Origin: Sinanaerobacter sp. ZZT-01
GTDB taxonomy: Bacteria > Bacillota > Clostridia > Peptostreptococcales > Anaerovoracaceae
DNA length: 64,000 bases
Assembly: GCF_035621135.1 (NCBI RefSeq)
Contig: NZ_CP141728.1
Location: forward strand, 186,001 to 250,000
Direction: 5' to 3'
Shown here: piece after piece, positions 55,496-63,602 of the stretch
How the letters are laid out: every line of letters starts with the position of its first letter
Position numbering within the stretch: position 1 is the stretch's first letter
The notes under the pieces: generated by a model
The model's input: only the letters and a program-made list of their open reading frames with translations
What the model was told of the DNA's origin: nothing
The model's database searches: none
Program-made: the position numbers and the translations under genes

Positions 55496-57106
55496 TTACT
55501 TAGCAGGCTGCACATTGTTAATGTCAAAAAACTGAGGAACGCTGGAAAATGTATACCCTGCAATTTTAGCCGTACTATAAACCACTAAATCCTTTGAATA
55601 GGATATGGGCAGATCAATAACATTATCATTCGAAATGTTCAATGCATTTTCAATTGCATTCTGAACCGTATCAGGCTCTGCAGTTGTAGAAAATTGATGA
55701 ACTGCTGCAGAATAATCCTCAAAATTACTCAAGGCCTGCAATGAAACAGCATGAGGGTCAGCACCCAGTGTTTCCTGAAGAAATTTATGGGGCTCCGTAT
55801 AAGAACCTTCCGTATTCCAAGTGGTAATATCATAGTTGCCGGCTACGCCTTCCGTCCACCATGTCATCTGATCTTGTCCGGTGGTTTCCGCGTTAATACC
55901 CACTTTGGCCAGCTGCGTTTTGATTGCCAATGCCATTTCCTGAGCGAGAGAAATGTCTGACCAGTAGGTGTAATTCAGCGTCAGCATTTTTCCATTCTTC
56001 TCACGAAAACCTGTCTTTTCGTTCTTTATCCAGCCTGCTTCATCCAGCAGGGCACTGGCCTTCTTTAAATCAAATTTCCGCATGGTATTGTAACGAATAT
56101 CTGTATAAGGTGCGCCTTTACTGAACAGTGTCGGAGCCGGAGTTTCATAGCCGTAGGTCAGCCCCTCAGTGATTTCCTGCTTATTAATTGCATAAGCAAT
56201 CGCTTCACGAACCTTAACATCGCGCAACACCTTGCTGGCAGCATTTAGAACCAAGTTACGTGTCAGCGTACTCCCTTCATTTATTTTACCAGCAATACCA
56301 TCCAGCGTGAGTGCCTGATTGTAATCATCATATGTAATCAGTTCTGCTCCATAAATCATGTCTACTTCGCCGGTCTGTAACGCCTGTAGTCGGGAAGAAG
56401 CCTCCGGAATATATTTCACAATGACCTCATCATAATACGGGGCTTCGCCCCAATATTTTTCGTTTCGAACAAAGCGAGTGCAGTCTCCAGAAATAATCTT
56501 ATCCCGTACATAAGGGCCAGTCCCTGCAACCTCTTTGAATGTTTGGAAATTACCCGCCTCGAAAACCTCAGGGGACATCATACCTGCAACATTCTGAAAA
56601 CAGAAATCATTTAAATAGGAGAAGCATGGAGCATCATAATGAACAGCCACTGTGTATTTATCAATTGCTTCAACACTCTGGATATTATAAATGCCCTTAA
56701 TCCCACTAAAATTGGGGTTGGAGCTGTCAAATTCCAATATAGCTTTTACACTTTCAGCGTTAAACTCCGTTCCATCGGTAAAAGCAACACCCTGGCGCAG
56801 TTCGAATGTGAGTACCGTATTGGTTTCGTCCCAGCTCCAATCATCAGCCAGTTTTGGGACAATTTTACCCTTTTCGTAGGCCACCAGCGTTTCGTATACG
56901 AGACCGCAAGCAATATTGTTTTCTTTATTCATGGTTAGAGTTGTCAGGTTATCCAACTCCTTTGCAGTACAAATAGTTAATACTTTTGTAGAGGATGACT
57001 GACCTGCGTCAGGTGCTTCAGCATCTTGCCCACAGCTTGCCAGGCTAAATGTGAGGAGCGCGCAGATCGAGAGCGCAGAGAATGTTTTTTTCCAAGTATT
57101 TTTCAT
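55496..57106 (-). CDS. nickel/peptide-type ABC transporter substrate-binding lipoprotein
   Basis: 536 residues of the SBP family 5 (NikA/CntA/OppA). Lipobox LASC with Cys25 as anchor, LADDWSWDETNTVLTFELRQGVAFTDG and GTGPYVRDK are family marks. NikA-like proteins bind nickel chelates or metallophores, others peptides; the ligand here is unknown. Last gene of the five-gene importer unit. Confidence 0.92.
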   Translation of the reverse strand: MKNTWKKTFSALSICALLTFSLASCGQDAEAPDAGQSSSTKVLTICTAKELDNLTTLTMNKENNIACGLVYETLVAYEKGKIVPKLADDWSWDETNTVLTFELRQGVAFTDGTEFNAESVKAILEFDSSNPNFSGIKGIYNIQSVEAIDKYTVAVHYDAPCFSYLNDFCFQNVAGMMSPEVFEAGNFQTFKEVAGTGPYVRDKIISGDCTRFVRNEKYWGEAPYYDEVIVKYIPEASSRLQALQTGEVDMIYGAELITYDDYNQALTLDGIAGKINEGSTLTRNLVLNAASKVLRDVKVREAIAYAINKQEITEGLTYGYETPAPTLFSKGAPYTDIRYNTMRKFDLKKASALLDEAGWIKNEKTGFREKNGKMLTLNYTYWSDISLAQEMALAIKTQLAKVGINAETTGQDQMTWWTEGVAGNYDITTWNTEGSYTEPHKFLQETLGADPHAVSLQALSNFEDYSAAVHQFSTTAEPDTVQNAIENALNISNDNVIDLPISYSKDLVVYSTAKIAGYTFSSVPQFFDINNVQPAK

Positions 57107-57134
57107 TTTAATTCTATCCTTTCTGTATTGAGAT

Positions 57135-57845
57135 TTATTTTATTAGATGCCCCTGCTCTACAATCCTTCCATTTTGCATAATTGCAATCCGATCAGAAAT
57201 TCGCATCGCATCTTTCCGGCTATGGGTTATAAAAATGCAGGAGCAGCGGTGCAGTTTTGCAGCGTTCTCTACTAGGGTAAGTACGGCATCGGCTGAAATC
57301 AAATCGAGACCGCTTGTCACTTCGTCCATGATTAAATAATCCGGCTCTACCGCCATGGCTCGAAGAAGCGACAGGCGACGCTGTTCTCCTCCTGAGAGCC
57401 GGCGCACCGGAGTATCCAGCAACTTATGATCCATATAGACCGCATCCATCAAATCATAGATACGTTGTTTTCGTTCTTTTCGGTTATACGAAGTCAAATT
57501 TATCAGCGCTTCTTCAACATTGGAAAATGCTGATCTTGCTGGATTCAATGTACCAGAAGAATCTTGAAAAACCGCTTGTATTTTTTTACGATGGCTTTTC
57601 CATGTACGGTAATTCCACTGTGTAATATCGTTACCATCTAACAAGATGGTGCCGGATGTGGGTCGTTCCATACCAATCAGCAATCTCGCTAACGTGCTTT
57701 TGCCCGAACCACTTTCACCCTCTATCGCTAGATTTTCACCCTTTTCCAATCGGATATTAATATCACAGAGTGCATGAAACTCACCCTGTGTTTCACTGCG
57801 ATAAATTTGATTCACATTTTGTATTGCAATTTCCTCCACTCCCAT
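57135..57845 (-). CDS. nickel/peptide-type ABC transporter ATP-binding protein 2 (NikE/OppF-like)
   Basis: 236 residues. Walker A GESGSGKST, signature LSGGEQRR, Walker B LIMDEVTSGLD (Val in place of the usual Pro after Glu). ATG 57845 overlaps the previous ATPase gene by 34 bases, with GAGGTGA just ahead. It acts with the ATPase at 57812 as a heterodimer. Confidence 0.92.
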   Translation of the reverse strand: MGVEEIAIQNVNQIYRSETQGEFHALCDINIRLEKGENLAIEGESGSGKSTLARLLIGMERPTSGTILLDGNDITQWNYRTWKSHRKKIQAVFQDSSGTLNPARSAFSNVEEALINLTSYNRKERKQRIYDLMDAVYMDHKLLDTPVRRLSGGEQRRLSLLRAMAVEPDYLIMDEVTSGLDLISADAVLTLVENAAKLHRCSCIFITHSRKDAMRISDRIAIMQNGRIVEQGHLIK

Positions 57846-58615
57846 TCACCTCGGCTTTCTTTCTTGCTTAAGCTTGCGAATTGTTTCATCCAATCCGTTT
57901 GCGGTTTCATCAATAGTTGATCCATATTGCCTTGTTCGATTACCTTTCCTGCTCCAAGCACATAAACATTGTTACAAAGTCTTTGAAGTGCGTCCACATC
58001 GTGGGATACAAACAGAATGCCTTTATCCTGCATTTGCGTCTGCAACACATCTAACAACAGATTGCGGTTTTCCTCATCCAGTGCGGCCGTTGGCTCGTCA
58101 GCAAGGATATAGTCGGGTGACATTCCTAATAAAATGGCAGCAGCCACCCGTTGAAGCATTCCTCCCGAAAGTTCCAATGGATATGCATTCAGCACTCTTT
58201 GTTTTTCCTTCAGATTGACTAAATCCAATTTATCTTTTGCCAATGCAATCGCATTTGATTTCGTCAATTTCAACTGTTTCTGGAATGTCTCCTGAATCTG
58301 ATATCCAATTTTCAATCGACTGTCAAAGGCGGTAATTGGGTTTTGCGGTATAAAACCAATCTTTTTGCCGCACAAACCACGATGCTCCCTGGGGGATAAG
58401 CGGAGTAAATCTGTGTCATCCATGTAAATTTCCCCAGCCTCAGTCTTACAGTCCGTATGCAGCATTCCGAATATACTCCGCAGCAGTGTTGTTTTTCCTG
58501 AACCGCTATGGCCTGTAAGTCCTACGATTGTCCCCGAAGGTATCTCTATAGATACTTGTTCCAACAGGGAACGGCCTGATTTTTCTTTTACACTTAGTTG
58601 ATTGATTTTTAACAT
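57812..58615 (-). CDS. nickel/peptide-type ABC transporter ATP-binding protein 1 (NikD/OppD-like)
   Basis: 267 residues. Walker A GHSGSGKTT, signature LSGGMLQR, Walker B ILADEPTAALD, H-loop VSHDVD. ATG 58615 is in a TGATG overlap with the permease stop, seven bases from AAAGGAGG; a GTG three bases earlier is less likely. Confidence 0.93.
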   Translation of the reverse strand: MLKINQLSVKEKSGRSLLEQVSIEIPSGTIVGLTGHSGSGKTTLLRSIFGMLHTDCKTEAGEIYMDDTDLLRLSPREHRGLCGKKIGFIPQNPITAFDSRLKIGYQIQETFQKQLKLTKSNAIALAKDKLDLVNLKEKQRVLNAYPLELSGGMLQRVAAAILLGMSPDYILADEPTAALDEENRNLLLDVLQTQMQDKGILFVSHDVDALQRLCNNVYVLGAGKVIEQGNMDQLLMKPQTDWMKQFASLSKKESRGEWEWRKLQYKM

Positions 58616-59415
58616 CACGTCGCCTCCTTTTTAGTCAAGCGTCTGCCCAAAATATTAAAACAGAGTGTCGATAAAATGACAGCACCGATCGGGTACAGAA
58701 TCATGATAGGATTTAGAACCAGTGCACCACGCGCATCTAAAATCATGCTACCCCAATCTACAACACTATCTCCCAACCCTAATCCAATGAAGGAGAAAGC
58801 TGTAATTGCAAGTATCATGTCTGCACAAGATAAACAGAGAAAGCGTATCATCTCTGCTATTAAATTGGGGAGGATATGGATCATTAATATTCGTAATTTT
58901 GAAGCTCCGGAAGCAACTGCGCACATAACATAGGCTTTTCCCATTTCCATATCAGTTCGGGTTCGTACCAGTTTAATATAGCGAAGGATATAGGATACGG
59001 TCAGCGCAAATAACGTGGTTTTCGCTCCACTTCCCCAAGCGCCTATAAAAATAATCAGGTAGGCAATAGGCGGTATTGCTGTGATTGCATTGATGAGTCC
59101 GTCAATTAAAGTATTTCCTTTCATTATCGCACGGCTTGTTGCCATCCCGATGATTGTTCCCAACAAAAAGACTATCATCGATCCGCCCAGTACAATTCCA
59201 AGTGTTGTCCATCCTCCATAAAGGATTCGTGAGAAAATACATCGACCTAATTGATCGGTTCCAAACGGGTATGTAGTGTCTGGTTTCTGAAATCTTGTCA
59301 AAAGATTAGATTCCATCGGATTATTGGGCGCAAATAGATATCCGATTAAAAAAAACACAATCACTAGTATGGGAATTACAATGGAAAGACGGTATGCTGC
59401 TCTCTCCTTTTTCAT
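58615..59415 (-). CDS. nickel/peptide-type ABC transporter permease 2 (NikC/OppC-like)
   Basis: 266 residues, about six helices. The FGTDQLGRCIFSRILYGGWTTL start is typical of NikC/DppC, and the EAA-loop region reads ASGASKLRILMIHILPNL. It forms the channel with the permease at 59416; the stop of that gene touches this ATG. Confidence 0.94.
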   Translation of the reverse strand: MKKERAAYRLSIVIPILVIVFFLIGYLFAPNNPMESNLLTRFQKPDTTYPFGTDQLGRCIFSRILYGGWTTLGIVLGGSMIVFLLGTIIGMATSRAIMKGNTLIDGLINAITAIPPIAYLIIFIGAWGSGAKTTLFALTVSYILRYIKLVRTRTDMEMGKAYVMCAVASGASKLRILMIHILPNLIAEMIRFLCLSCADMILAITAFSFIGLGLGDSVVDWGSMILDARGALVLNPIMILYPIGAVILSTLCFNILGRRLTKKEAT

Positions 59416-60357
59416 TTACACCACCTCCTTTTTTCTATGAATTGCCCATTGAATCAAATCGGCAGCAATATTGCATAGGGCAATCGCCAGAGCAAGGAAA
59501 AACACTTCCGCATGAATCATAGGCGTATCTCGATCCAATACATGATTGACAATCAAATAACCAAAGCCAGGAATGGAAAAAATCTGCTCAATTACAGTTG
59601 CACTTGCCAGCGCCAAACCTATACTTTGCAGAAAGTTAGGAACGAGGCCGACTGCGGCTCTAGGCAGAAAATGAAAAAATAAAAGTCTACTTTCCGACAG
59701 TCCGCGGCAACGGGCATAGAATGCATAGTCTTCATTACTTTCGTGCTCTAATGCATCCATTAACATTGGCGTATAGAAGGAAGCCCCAAACACCCCAATA
59801 CAAAGTGCAGGTGATAGGTAACTAAGGAAATTCGTATTCCCCGTCACAGAAATCAGGGATTTTTTTACTGCGAAGTAATCCAGATATACCGTTGCCAAAT
59901 AAAAAGAAGGGATAGAAACGCCTAAAATACAAATAATCTGCAAAACGGTTTTGGGAATCTTCCAAGGTGACAAAAATGCGGTACAGCTCAACACAATGAT
60001 TGTAAAAACTTGAAATACAGATGCCAGGAAAACAATTCCAAGTGTTTTAGGAAAGGCAGTTGCAATATCCGTCCAAACCTCATGCCCATTTGCCAGCGAA
60101 GTTCCAAGATCAAAATGAAATAAATCAATTACCCAGCGTCCGTATTGAACCAGTAATGGTTTATCAAAACCCAGCTGTATCCGAATCGCTTCGATTTGCT
60201 CTATTGTCGGGCTTCCTATCATTCGCTTCGCATATGCGGTTGCTGGGTCAACGGATGACAAGCGCATCAAAAGAAACGAAAGCAATGTCACAAAAAATAG
60301 TGTAAATATCAACTCGATCAGTTTTTTCAGAATATATTTTTTCAAATCCTGCCTCAT
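59416..60357 (-). CDS. nickel/peptide-type ABC transporter permease 1 (NikB/OppB-like)
   Basis: 313 residues, about six helices. The N-terminal LLSFLLMRLSSVDPATAYAKR and IRIQLGFDKPLLVQYGRW segments are diagnostic, and the coupling loop reads RCRGLSESRLLFFHFLPRA. First gene of the unit permease-permease-ATPase-ATPase-binding protein. AAGGAGG ribosome site; araC terminator and an inverted repeat lie just upstream. Confidence 0.94.
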   Translation of the reverse strand: MRQDLKKYILKKLIELIFTLFFVTLLSFLLMRLSSVDPATAYAKRMIGSPTIEQIEAIRIQLGFDKPLLVQYGRWVIDLFHFDLGTSLANGHEVWTDIATAFPKTLGIVFLASVFQVFTIIVLSCTAFLSPWKIPKTVLQIICILGVSIPSFYLATVYLDYFAVKKSLISVTGNTNFLSYLSPALCIGVFGASFYTPMLMDALEHESNEDYAFYARCRGLSESRLLFFHFLPRAAVGLVPNFLQSIGLALASATVIEQIFSIPGFGYLIVNHVLDRDTPMIHAEVFFLALAIALCNIAADLIQWAIHRKKEVV

Positions 60358-60377
60358 GTGCGATTACCTCCTTGATT

Positions 60378-60399
60378 TTAGTTAGTCTTAGCTAACCTC
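60378..60399. promoter_or_regulatory. inverted repeat TTAGTTAG-N6-CTAACCTC before the importer operon
   Basis: Imperfect copy of the araC-promoter repeat, same arm length and spacing. It sits between the terminator at 60404-60432 and the ribosome site of the first permease gene. Confidence 0.55.
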
Positions 60400-60403
60400 G
60401 ACC

Positions 60404-60432
60404 CAAAAAAAGGAGCGCTCCATAGCGCCCTT
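60404..60432 (-). terminator. rho-independent terminator between araC-type and importer genes
   Basis: On the minus strand AAGGGCGCT-ATGG-AGCGCTCCTT is followed by T7. It ends the AraC transcript, but it also lies inside the probable leader of the importer operon, downstream of the 37-bp element. Confidence 0.85.
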
Positions 60433-60482
60433 AAGTCATCCGCTCTCTCAGATAAGAGTTTATACAATTATATTTTTATTTG

Positions 60483-60519
60483 CCACTCTGAAAAGACCAA
60501 CACCCCTCTATTTGGACAA
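60483..60519 (-). promoter_or_regulatory. 37-bp AraC-regulon element, copy 1
   Basis: On the minus strand it starts TTGTCCAAATAGAGGGG and ends CTTTTCAGAGTGG. TTTTCA is 16 bases from TATAAT, a plausible activator-dependent promoter. It includes the last codons and TAG stop of the AraC gene. Confidence 0.75.
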
Positions 60520-61479
60520 CTTTTTTCTATATTCTGATGGCAGCACTTTAAATTCTTTTTTAAAAGCCTCTGAAAACTTACTTGGATTATCATAGCCCAT
60601 TTTCATAGCAATTTCAGTAACGCTTTCCGCTGTATCTCTCAATAAAATTATGCTCACCTGCATGCGGTAGGATTTCATATAAGAATAAATAGAGCAACCG
60701 TAAACACCCTTAAAACATACTTTCATAGAAGTAAGAGGAATATCAAATTTTTTCGATAGTTCCTGCAAGGTGTAATGCTTTTGCAAGTCAGAAATCATAT
60801 ATGCCTGCATTTGTTTTATCACCTGCACCTGATTCTTTGAAAAATATCGGCGTTCCTCCTGATATTCGCTCACTTGAACATCATTTAAAAACATAAGTAA
60901 TTCTAATACTTTAACTTTTAAATAGTGCGCTATCATTTTGGGAGTAACTCTATACAACTCGGAAAAAATATGTTCGATATTGTTATGGCTTCGCAGAACA
61001 AAACAAGTATCTTTTCTGCAAAGGCGCTCCGCTATCTGATACAAATCAATATGTAGTCCACCCAGCACATTTTCAACTTGATTCATCGTAGTTACTGCTT
61101 CTTTCAAATCAATCGTAATAGAAATACCATGATAGTGTGATAACGGAAACGTAGTCGATGTCGTTTCATTTATTAGGCGATTGATTGCAAGATCACCTGC
61201 TCCAACATATTGGCAATCCCCATTACTAAAAACACACTCAAATCGACCTTCTCTGCAATGATTGATTTCAAGCACATCAGGGTGTGGAAGTTTATTTTCA
61301 TTTTGTCCATCTTTCATATGAAAATCATTATAAAACAGTTCAATACCAGGTAATATTTTGTATCGTGTAATAACACCCTCACCCGTTTCATTTTGTATCT
61401 TATATACAGAACAGCCATCTTCACACGCTGTTTTTTGTACCTCTGGATCAAAAAAATCCGTTATTTGTTTGTCATTCAT
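60508..61479 (-). CDS. AraC family regulator, PchR/YbtA-like
   Basis: 323 residues. A variable N-terminal sensing domain (about 1-210) is followed by two helix-turn-helices (LSKKFDIPLTSMKVCFKGVYG, given in part; AMKMGYDNPSKFSEAFKKEF). The first helix-turn-helix resembles PchR/YbtA, regulators that sense metal-loaded siderophores; this subgroup call is from memory of the family. It is flanked on both sides by transporter units with a shared 37-bp element and is their probable activator. Its own promoter carries an inverted repeat. Confidence 0.9.
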   Translation of the reverse strand: MNDKQITDFFDPEVQKTACEDGCSVYKIQNETGEGVITRYKILPGIELFYNDFHMKDGQNENKLPHPDVLEINHCREGRFECVFSNGDCQYVGAGDLAINRLINETTSTTFPLSHYHGISITIDLKEAVTTMNQVENVLGGLHIDLYQIAERLCRKDTCFVLRSHNNIEHIFSELYRVTPKMIAHYLKVKVLELLMFLNDVQVSEYQEERRYFSKNQVQVIKQMQAYMISDLQKHYTLQELSKKFDIPLTSMKVCFKGVYGCSIYSYMKSYRMQVSIILLRDTAESVTEIAMKMGYDNPSKFSEAFKKEFKVLPSEYRKKLSK

Positions 61480-61576
61480 CTTTCACCTTATCCTTTGCTA
61501 GAATTATTTAGGCCATAATTTTATTCCGTATTACGAAAAGAGATTTGCCGTGATTAAATCAGCAATATTCTCTTTC

Positions 61577-61605
61577 TTGGTTAGCTATATCTAACCAAAA
61601 TTATA
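61577..61605 (-). promoter_or_regulatory. araC promoter (-10) with operator-like inverted repeat
   Basis: On the minus strand an extended -10 box (TGATATAAT, hexamer at 61600-61605) is followed after one base by a perfect repeat TTGGTTAG-N6-CTAACCAA (61577-61598), which would cover the transcription start. The half-sites GGTTAG/CTAACC equal those of DtxR/IdeR iron boxes, but the spacing differs. Confidence 0.75.
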
Positions 61606-61741
61606 TCATACTTACTATATTATTTCTACCTTAACACTCAAACCTAAAGTTATAACAATTAACTACTTCTGCCAGATGTAATAAAAATCTTCTGAAATCT
61701 TAAAAAAAATGCTAATATTTCTATCGAATTATAGAAATTTA

Positions 61742-61778
61742 TTGTCCAAACAGATGGAATTCTAACTTTTCAGAGTGG
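61742..61778 (+). promoter_or_regulatory. 37-bp AraC-regulon element, copy 3
   Basis: Starts TTGTCCAAACAGATGG and ends CTTTTCAGAGTGG, 155 bases before the MFS start. Length and spacing of the conserved blocks are identical to copies 1 and 2. Confidence 0.75.
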
Positions 61779-61932
61779 TACGAAGGATAAGGTATTGATA
61801 ATCTATTTAATGCTTGATGCAATCCTCAATGAGAGTTTTTATAAATACACGTAAAGGCATTAATAAAGCCCTAAATGCCTTGGTGATTTTCTAAATCTCA
61901 AATATGAATCACATAAAGAAGGAGTGAATTTT

Positions 61933-63162
61933 ATGAGTAATAAAAACGCAAAACAAAAATTGGATTTCTGGTTATTTTCCTTAACTGGCCTATTGCTGGT
62001 ACTAACAACCAGCGGATTTGCCCGTATGGCCTACGGTGCCGTATTACCCTACATGCAAGCATCAATGAATCTTTCTATTTCACAAACGGGTTTGGTTGGT
62101 ACTGTAATGTTTCTTGGATATTTGTTGACCGTCGGTTTATCAGGAGTGCTTGCCGTACGGTGGGGTGCAAAGAAAGTATTGTTAAGTGGCGGCTTTTTAG
62201 TTCTTGCAGCGATGATAGGCATTTCAGTATCCTCCTATTTCTGGATGATCTGCTTGTTCATGTTTCTTTCTGGTGCAGGCAGTTCTCTTGTTTTTACTCC
62301 GCTAATGTCCATTGTAGTCGGAAGATTTCCACAAAAAAGAGGCATGGCACTAGGAATTCTGTTAAGTGGTGCAGGCATTGGAATGCTTTTAAGCGGGTTT
62401 ATGATTCCTTTGTTAATTAAACACTTTCCTGACTTGGGCTGGAGATCTGTCTGGGTCTTTTTTTCAGTTGTATCCTTAATTGTTTTGATCATCGCATCAG
62501 TCGTTTTGAGAAATCCTGATAACATTCAAAAATCGGAAATGGAAGAAAAACCTCAATGGCTAAAAAATAAAGAACTTACGAAAATAGCTTTTTTATACTT
62601 TTTCCTTGGTTTGGCTTATTTAATACCAAACCTGTATCAAACAAGCTTTATGCTAAGCAAAGGCTTTTCCAATGAAACGGCGGGCTTTGTTTATGCAATA
62701 GCAGGAATATTTAGTATTATTGGTGGGCCAGTCTGGGGGATTATTTCTGATAAAATCGGTTCACAGAAGACTCTTTTACTTGCATGGTGTTTTGCTGTAG
62801 TTGGCGATCTCCTACCTATTGTACTTACAAACACAACAGGTTTTATAATATCTTCTATTATTTGGGGATCATCCATTGGCGGAATCGTAACCCTGATTCA
62901 AGTAAAAGGATCGGAACAGGTACCACCTAAATATGTTTCGGCAGCAATTGGTTTTATTTCTATATTCTACGCAATTGGTCAAGCTTTAGGGCCAGGAGTA
63001 TCTGGATGGATTATTGATCACATGGGAAACTTTGCAGGTGCATATGGCTTTGGTGCCATTGTATATTTACTTGGAATTCTGTTGACGCTGAGATTAAAAA
63101 ATAAAGTTGTAAGTGTGGACGCAAAGCAATTAAAATTAGATACTCTGTCTAATCAACAATAG
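61933..63162 (+). CDS. MFS transporter (YbfB/YjiJ-like)
   Basis: 409 residues, about twelve helices. The LLVLTTSGFARMAYGAVLPYM start and GTVMFLGYLLTVGLSG are typical of this MFS group; the loop 2-3 motif reads AVRWGAKKVLLSGG. ATG 61933 is eight bases from AAGGAG; a GTG at 61924 is the longer option. The shared 37-bp element places it in the regulon of the ABC units. Yersiniabactin loci also pair YbtPQ with an MFS protein (YbtX); the parallel is inference. Confidence 0.93.
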   Translation: MSNKNAKQKLDFWLFSLTGLLLVLTTSGFARMAYGAVLPYMQASMNLSISQTGLVGTVMFLGYLLTVGLSGVLAVRWGAKKVLLSGGFLVLAAMIGISVSSYFWMICLFMFLSGAGSSLVFTPLMSIVVGRFPQKRGMALGILLSGAGIGMLLSGFMIPLLIKHFPDLGWRSVWVFFSVVSLIVLIIASVVLRNPDNIQKSEMEEKPQWLKNKELTKIAFLYFFLGLAYLIPNLYQTSFMLSKGFSNETAGFVYAIAGIFSIIGGPVWGIISDKIGSQKTLLLAWCFAVVGDLLPIVLTNTTGFIISSIIWGSSIGGIVTLIQVKGSEQVPPKYVSAAIGFISIFYAIGQALGPGVSGWIIDHMGNFAGAYGFGAIVYLLGILLTLRLKNKVVSVDAKQLKLDTLSNQQ

Positions 63163-63306
63163 ATTTTGCTGCTTATCATTCTTCTTGCTTACTCCTACCC
63201 GTTTGCCGGACAGGAGATGTACCATCATGACCTGTGGGGTTATCTATTTCGCAGAGATGCCCCTCACTTCTATTAAGGAAAAATGAAGGAAGATGGACGG
63301 GTTCTA

Positions 63307-63382
63307 AATAAAAATGTAAAGGAACATTGACAAAAATTTTCTTATGTAGTACAATAAAAATGTAAAGGGAACTTGTCAAATA
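63307..63382 (+). repeat. two direct repeats overlapping the terminal promoter
   Basis: A 30-base unit starting AATAAAAATGTAAAGG occurs at 63307 and again at 63353, period 46. Each holds a partial dyad (TGTAAAG/CTTGTCA in the second copy). One overlaps -35, the other follows -10, as for an autorepressor. Confidence 0.65.
63327..63355 (+). promoter_or_regulatory. sigma-A promoter of the terminal XRE operon
   Basis: TTGACA (63327-63332), 17-base spacer, TACAAT (63350-63355), 43 bases before the gene start. Confidence 0.85.
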
Positions 63383-63398
63383 GTCAGGAGGTGCATCT

Positions 63399-63602
63399 TT
63401 GAAAAATATGCTCGAGCAATTAAGAAAGGAGCGAGGGCTAAATCAAGAAGAGTTTGCAAAAGCAATCCGAGTTTCAAGGCAAACTATTAGTTCCATTGAA
63501 AATGGAAAATACAATCCATCTTTAGATCTTGCGTTTATTATATCGGATTTTTTTGGGAAGCCCATAGAAGAAATTTTTATTTATGAAAGGAGAAAAAAAT
63601 GA
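63399..63602 (+). CDS. small XRE-family transcriptional regulator
   Basis: 67 residues, almost only a helix-turn-helix (LRKERGLNQEEFAKAIRVSR, QTISSIENGKYNPSL). The start is TTG 63399, seven bases after AGGAGGT; the ATG at 63408 is too far. Proteins of this length usually repress their own operon. Four-base overlap with the next gene. Confidence 0.92.
   Translation: MKNMLEQLRKERGLNQEEFAKAIRVSRQTISSIENGKYNPSLDLAFIISDFFGKPIEEIFIYERRKK

Larger units (their letters stand above)
61480..61932. other. divergent control region between AraC and MFS genes
   Basis: 453 bases holding the araC promoter and operator (61577-61605), the third 37-bp element (61742-61778) and a hairpin in the MFS leader (AAGGCATT at 61854-61861 with AATGCCTT at 61874-61881). 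Confidence 0.75.

Noticed and set aside
60433-60466. SAM-I riboswitch-like start (CTCTTATC..GAGAG) in the importer leader, minus strand
   Set aside because: The core kink-turn, GGCCC segment and 3' partner strand of a SAM-I riboswitch are missing, and the whole leader is too short.
61577-61598. Reading the araC-promoter repeat as a true DtxR/IdeR iron box
   Set aside because: Half-sites agree, but the spacing (six bases against one) does not, so the regulator class is left open.
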